NCBI GenBank assembly: GCA_023392995.1
Contig: JAEWMZ010000042.1
Span: 1 to 27,268, forward strand
Length of the DNA stretch: 27,268 bases
DNA from: Bacillota bacterium
GTDB lineage: Bacteria > Bacillota > Clostridia > Lachnospirales > Lachnospiraceae
Direction: 5' to 3'
Below the pieces are notes generated by a model. It was not told the origin of the DNA, did not search any database, and saw nothing but the letters and a program-made list of their open reading frames with translations. The position numbers and the translations under genes were made by a program. Shown in pieces: positions 23,424-27,268 of this stretch (its first letter is position 1; each line of letters begins with the position of its first letter).

Positions 23424-25922
23424 TTAAAATTCCTTTGATCCAAGCTCTGTTTTTGAGTGAATATTCAGCTTGCTATATACATTCCTAAGAATTGTTCTGA
23501 CAGTTGCTTCCGATATATACAACTTGTCGGCAATCTCCTTTGCGCTTAGTCTTTCTCTTGCAAGCTTGGCAATCTCTCTTTCCCGCGGTGTCAGGGGGGA
23601 TTTGTCAGAAATAATTGCTTTTCTAATCATCTTCATGCCCTTTTCCTGACGTCTGCCAAGCTTTAGCATCGCATTGATCCCTTCTTTGTCAGACACAGAG
23701 TTTTTCAAAGCTTCTAACAGTGGATTTAATCTGCCGATGCCCTGAGCAAAGGGAAGATAAATCTTATCCGGCAAAGCAATCGCCAGAGCCTGCTTTAGAT
23801 ATTCCCGTGCCTCAAGGTGCTCTCCATTGTTATATTTTGCTATAGCAAGGTATTTGTTGCAATATACTTGCGGCATCAGATACGTAACATTTTCATCTAA
23901 GTTCTTTGATGCTTCCAGGATAAGCTCTGAGATACCATAGAGCTCATTATACCTCTTTTCCATTAGCAAAATCTTTAAATAAAATGGTTGGGCATGGGGA
24001 AGAACCGGAGCATATAGCACCTTTTTCATGCTCTCCAAATCATAAATCCAAGGTGCCACATACTCCTTTACATCCAGCGTAAGGCCGATAACCGACATAC
24101 AGAATTCAACCATGTGCAGAATATAGAGATTCGAATTGTCTTTTGCGTAGCCCTGTATATTTCTTACAGCCGTAAAGTAGCCTTCTACATCACCCCGCAG
24201 AATAGCAATACGGACAAGTACTAATTCTGCGCAGATGCATATACCGGTCTGGGAATAGCTATGCGCTTCATATAAGGCTTTATGGCATAGTATCTCGGCT
24301 TCGTCATCCTCTCCCCGCATGAGCATAGCTTCGGCTCGCATAATAATGTTGTAACCAATCCCATGTCCTTCAGCCAATTTATAATAAAGCTTGGCTCCGA
24401 TATCGATTTGCTGCAGTTCATTTTCCAATTCTCCTACTTCCCTCCAGAACATATTGAGAACAGAGGTAGTTCCAAACAGCCAGGGGCTGTCATTCTTAAT
24501 GATACCCGAGGGCTTCCCAAGGATCTCCAGCGCAGCCTCATGCCCCTCTATCATTTTCGGAATATTATTAAAGTCCTGCAAGGTCGCCAGCAGTGTGTAT
24601 TCCCCTTTTATTCTCTGCAATTCCTCCTGCCCCAAACTCGCATACTTTTGAACTGCCCCGCTAAGTAATTTGCAAATTTTACGATATGTATGTGTCTGCC
24701 CGTTCATAAGTGTATAATATCCAAAGGTGATCATGGTAAAGGGATATTTGCACAAAATTTCTTCCGGGCACTCATTTACTATGGTAACAATAAAATCCCA
24801 TTGATATTTTTCTTTTTGCTGGTCTAAATACTCGCGGCTGAAGGGTAGAGACAGAATAGCGTCGAAATCTTTGATTTTATAAAAAAATTCAGAAGCAGGA
24901 TAATATTGTGACATAGCGGCACAGGAAATTCCTGCTTTTCGAAATATTTGATTCTGATAAGCTTCCGGCATCTGATTGTATAAGCGGCTTCGCAGATATT
25001 CCTGCAAAATGCTGTGCATACTGTACAGCCCTTTGTCAGGTAAATATCGGATAAAGTCATTATGCTTAAGAAGATCGACAACTTCCTCCGGCGGAACTTG
25101 TTGCTCAAGCATAATGCTCGTTTGTCGTATCGTAAAGCTATCCAGAACTGAAACAGTTAAAAAAAAGTCTTTTTCTTTCTCTGTAAGATTATTCCAGATG
25201 GCTTTTTCTACCAGCTGTTCAATGTCAGCGGCAAGATCAAAGGAACCTGTTTCTATAAAATTTATCATCTGCAGACGAATGGCTGATACCCACCCCTCTG
25301 TGCTCATAAATATCTTTTCCAGCTCATCCTCAGTAAGGCGTATGCCCTCCAATCGAAACAAACTGGCGGTACCCTCCCGGTCAAAGAAGAACGAAGATGC
25401 ATCAATTGTATGAATATTATTATTATGAATCGAAATTTGCTGTTTAGCTTCCAATTGTTGCGTAATAAATATCATATGCAGCTTCGGATTCCCATGTAAA
25501 GAAAAAACACCGATTAATTCACGGGGAATATCACAATTGACCAGCTGATAGTTATCAACCACGAAATAGGTTTCCGCCTGGCACTGAATATCTCTAAGAT
25601 ACGATGTAATATAAAATAACGTATCCATCGTTGGCATCTTTAAATTTTTTAAATCTTCTGCGACTCTAGCATTTATATTGGAGAATAATTCACATATTCC
25701 CATCCATGCCATAGAAGCCGACTCGCCGAAACATGTATACCAATACTCACATGCACCAACGGTCAGCTTCTCCTTTAAATATTCTCTGACAGCTGTCGTC
25801 TTTCCAAAGCCAGATGGTGCTTCTACGATTGTTAACGGATGCTGAGATATTTGATCAAGCTGCCTTCTTAGCTTGTCCGAAAAATAATAATTATTATTAT
25901 GTTGATTTATTTTCTTTTGCAT
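23424..25922 (-). CDS. MalT/LAL-type LuxR-family transcriptional regulator
   Basis: The 832-residue protein has the large ATP-binding LuxR layout. An N-terminal STAND-type ATPase has Walker A EAPSGFGKTT (K41) and a Walker B-like YFVVDNYQLV. A long middle region (about 330-760) is made of TPR-like helical pairs. The C-terminal LuxR helix-turn-helix covers the last 60 residues (LTPREREIAKLARERLSAKEIADKLYISEATVRTILRNVY is split by the usual turn). Such regulators act as ligand- and ATP-dependent activators. The inducer is unknown. GGAGGG lies five bases before the ATG. The small HTH gene ends 62 bp upstream on the same strand. It precedes the che operon, with a terminator between. Confidence 0.93.
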   Translation of the reverse strand: MQKKINQHNNNYYFSDKLRRQLDQISQHPLTIVEAPSGFGKTTAVREYLKEKLTVGACEYWYTCFGESASMAWMGICELFSNINARVAEDLKNLKMPTMDTLFYITSYLRDIQCQAETYFVVDNYQLVNCDIPRELIGVFSLHGNPKLHMIFITQQLEAKQQISIHNNNIHTIDASSFFFDREGTASLFRLEGIRLTEDELEKIFMSTEGWVSAIRLQMINFIETGSFDLAADIEQLVEKAIWNNLTEKEKDFFLTVSVLDSFTIRQTSIMLEQQVPPEEVVDLLKHNDFIRYLPDKGLYSMHSILQEYLRSRLYNQMPEAYQNQIFRKAGISCAAMSQYYPASEFFYKIKDFDAILSLPFSREYLDQQKEKYQWDFIVTIVNECPEEILCKYPFTMITFGYYTLMNGQTHTYRKICKLLSGAVQKYASLGQEELQRIKGEYTLLATLQDFNNIPKMIEGHEAALEILGKPSGIIKNDSPWLFGTTSVLNMFWREVGELENELQQIDIGAKLYYKLAEGHGIGYNIIMRAEAMLMRGEDDEAEILCHKALYEAHSYSQTGICICAELVLVRIAILRGDVEGYFTAVRNIQGYAKDNSNLYILHMVEFCMSVIGLTLDVKEYVAPWIYDLESMKKVLYAPVLPHAQPFYLKILLMEKRYNELYGISELILEASKNLDENVTYLMPQVYCNKYLAIAKYNNGEHLEAREYLKQALAIALPDKIYLPFAQGIGRLNPLLEALKNSVSDKEGINAMLKLGRRQEKGMKMIRKAIISDKSPLTPREREIAKLARERLSAKEIADKLYISEATVRTILRNVYSKLNIHSKTELGSKEF

Positions 25923-25984
25923 CTAGTCCCTCCAAGCTGGGAGGAGATAGTTTACCTTTCTATTAGAAGCTTTGATGCGCAAAT

Positions 25985-26161
25985 TTATGTCTCTGAAGAT
26001 TTTCTTCGCATATCATCGGGCTTGGGCGTATCTGCCGGAACCAGCCAAAGATTTCCTTTTTTTACTGCTCCTTTGATTCTACCGCTAGCACAGTAAATTG
26101 TCACCATTCTACTTCCAATACCCCATTTAATCCCAGCTTCTTTCACTGTTAAGTATTCCAT
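25985..26161 (-). CDS. Small helix-turn-helix protein (HTH_17/excisionase-like)
   Basis: A 58-residue frame begins MEYLTVKEAGIKWGIGSRMV and continues with a GRIKGAVKKGNLWLVP segment, ending in PKPDDMRRKSSET. The TVKEAG-KWG opening, the recognition-helix region and the GRI-GA-K-G--W-VPAD ending match small MerR/excisionase-type DNA-binding proteins of Firmicutes. The ATG at 26161 has GGAGA eight bases upstream. It lies 62 bp before the LuxR regulator on the same strand and may share its transcript. In other genomes such proteins occur in mobile elements and next to unrelated genes, so its target cannot be inferred. Confidence 0.8.
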   Translation of the reverse strand: MEYLTVKEAGIKWGIGSRMVTIYCASGRIKGAVKKGNLWLVPADTPKPDDMRRKSSET

Positions 26162-26217
26162 CACAACATCTCCATTTCTTCTAATTTACCACAAAAAATG
26201 ACATATTTCAATATATG

Positions 26218-26337
26218 GAAATATACTAAGTCTAGAAATATACTATTTGTTGTAATATACTACAACTAGAAATATACTAAATTCAGAAATATGCCGGATT
26301 TAGAAATATATTGATTCTATGAAATATATCCCATCCA
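26218..26337. repeat. 17-bp degenerate tandem repeat array
   Basis: Seven units start at 26218, 26235, 26252, 26269, 26286, 26303 and 26321 (period 17, one unit 18). Each begins GAAATAT or GTAATAT, most continue ACTA, and the last six bases vary. It lies in the 630-bp spacer 26162-26791, upstream of the small HTH gene. No gene was found in it. Confidence 0.8.
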
Positions 26338-26412
26338 GATGGATAACTACTATATCTACCTTCCGCATATTTTTATTTATGATGTATACTCCAGTCAAAC
26401 GTATAACCAACC

Positions 26413-26563
26413 AGATATCTTATGATTCAAATATCCTATGTTTCAGATATCGGACATTCTATCAATTAGACATCCTATAAACTAGACATCTTATGATTCA
26501 GACATCTTATCAACCAGATATCCTATGATTCAGACATCTTGATATCCAGTCATTCTATTCTAC
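26413..26563. repeat. 16-bp degenerate tandem repeat array
   Basis: Nine 16-bp units related to AGACATCTTATGATTC start at 26413, 26429, 26452, 26468, 26484, 26500, 26516, 26532 and 26548. One partial unit (AGATATC, 26445-26451) breaks the phase. As in the neighbouring array, the first 10 or so bases are most constant and the tail varies. Units are contiguous with no unique spacers, so this is not a CRISPR. Confidence 0.82.
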
Positions 26564-26791
26564 AGATAAACGCATCCAAGATGCTTACTTTCTCTAAATG
26601 TATATCCAGACATATTTTTACTATAAATTTCACATCAATGAACATTATTTGCAGTCTTAATTAAATGCTAAAATATATTAATTATTAAAACATATTTTTT
26701 TATTATTCATAATCATTTTTATTTCTTTGCCTTCCAATTACTAAACTAATTTTCCAGGATCAAAACAGCTCTTCTTAGTGGTTACAGACCT
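26564..26791. other. AT-rich spacer after the repeat arrays
   Basis: This sequence is strongly AT-rich, with runs such as ATATTAATTATTAAAAC and a T7 run near 26695-26701. I found no gene, clear promoter or strong hairpin. It follows the stop of the XRE gene, but no convincing terminator is visible. Confidence 0.5.
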
Positions 26792-27148
26792 TTATATGAT
26801 CCGATCATATCGTATCCGCTGGCGCATACTTGCTTTGATTGCCTTGGCCATGTCTGAGATCACACGAATCTCCAGTTCACTGCAATCGTCAATCGTTCTT
26901 GCAATCTCACTTTCAAACACTGCCTGTCCTCTGACAATACTGTCACACACCAGCTCGTCCAGAGAAACACCAAGGGCATTTGCAATCTTAACCAACGAAG
27001 GGAGGCTCACCTTCGTATTTCCAGTTTCAACATGGCTGGTATGTGTTGTGGATAACCCTGCCAGCTCCGCCAGCTGCTCCTGGCTCATATTTTGCATTAA
27101 GCGAGCTTCCTTAATGCGCGTACCTATGGCTTTATAATTCAAGTTCAT
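26792..27148 (-). CDS. XRE-family transcriptional regulator
   Basis: The 118-residue protein has a Cro/C1-type helix-turn-helix in residues 8-62 (RIKEARLMQNMSQEQLAELAG, then TTHTSHVETGNTKVSLPSL split as usual, and KIANALGVSLDELV). A C-terminal helical segment with SELEIRVISDMAKAIKASM is common in small chromosomal XRE regulators. No partner toxin or phage gene is visible; the upstream side is off the window. GGTGA lies six bases before the ATG at 27148. An inverted repeat in its upstream region may be its own operator. Confidence 0.9.
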   Translation of the reverse strand: MNLNYKAIGTRIKEARLMQNMSQEQLAELAGLSTTHTSHVETGNTKVSLPSLVKIANALGVSLDELVCDSIVRGQAVFESEIARTIDDCSELEIRVISDMAKAIKASMRQRIRYDRII

Positions 27149-27185
27149 TTTAATTCACCGTCCTTAATTTAACTAAACACTTGTA

Positions 27186-27242
27186 TTGTATAGTCATTCT
27201 TAATGTAATAAAATGTCATATATAAACAGTTAGACTATACAA
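27186..27242 (-). promoter_or_regulatory. Spaced 10-bp inverted repeat upstream of the XRE gene
   Basis: TTGTATAGTC (27186-27195) and GACTATACAA (27233-27242) are perfect inverted copies 37 bp apart, 38 and 85 bp before the XRE start. They could be paired operator half-sites for autoregulation or DNA looping. Confidence 0.45.
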
Positions 27243-27268
27243 TTAAAATTTTGGATAAAAAAGTGCAA

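Noticed and set aside
26413..26563. CRISPR array
   Set aside because: Units are contiguous and 16 bp long, with no unique spacers of 30 bp or more and no cas genes nearby.
26218..26563. Iteron-type replication origin
   Set aside because: The arrays are degenerate, no replication initiator gene is nearby, and the surroundings look chromosomal.
26792..27148. Antitoxin of a toxin-antitoxin pair
   Set aside because: No small toxin-like gene adjoins it within the window, and the upstream side is cut off.

Overview
The window looks like a chromosomal segment of a low-GC, motile Gram-positive anaerobe of the Clostridia, most likely Lachnospiraceae (Clostridium cluster XIVa). The evidence is AT-rich spacers, strong AGGAGG-type ribosome sites with some GTG and TTG starts, a CheD-containing chemotaxis operon, a PucR-type regulator, an iron alcohol dehydrogenase and a lipobox lipoprotein. 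The family assignment is inference from gene content. I saw no rRNA, tRNA, CRISPR array or phage genes.

Layout. Positions 1-1025 (minus) hold a PucR-family regulator cut off by the window edge. An IS110-family element lies at about 1211-2827, with a long 5' non-coding end that can fold like a bridge RNA. Positions 2880-6329 (minus) encode an OmpR-type response regulator, its membrane histidine kinase and a beta-propeller-like lipoprotein. Positions 6785-9219 (plus) carry two overlapping metallo-beta-lactamase-fold genes and a WYL-domain regulator. A membrane PAS-GGDEF diguanylate cyclase (minus) follows, then a DJ-1/PfpI protein (plus) and an iron alcohol dehydrogenase (minus).

Positions 12995-13549 are an unusual non-coding stretch. 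It holds a 264-bp element of nested inverted repeats, then a near-consensus minus-strand promoter feeding directly into a rod-like hairpin that ends in a U tract, which is a candidate small RNA.

Positions 13550-23109 (minus) form one tightly packed chemotaxis-type operon: cheA, cheW, cheR, cheB, cheD, a PAS-PAS histidine kinase ending in an Hpt-like domain, a response regulator with an unusual C-terminal domain, and a chemoreceptor. cheR is frameshifted at an A9 run and the receptor at an A5 run. The operon appears to join a receptor-methylation chemotaxis core to a phosphorelay kinase and a non-CheY output. No flagellar genes are present.

The right end (23424-27268, minus) has a MalT/LAL-type LuxR regulator, a 58-residue helix-turn-helix gene just upstream of it, a 630-bp AT-rich spacer with two adjacent degenerate tandem-repeat arrays (17-bp and 16-bp periods), and an XRE-family regulator. 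A third array (15-bp period) lies at 6528-6616.

The best candidates for something new are the small-RNA locus with its nested palindromes, the kinase/Hpt/receiver branch inside the chemotaxis operon, the cheR slippery site, and the element-specific RNA of the IS110 copy. None could be tested by search here.
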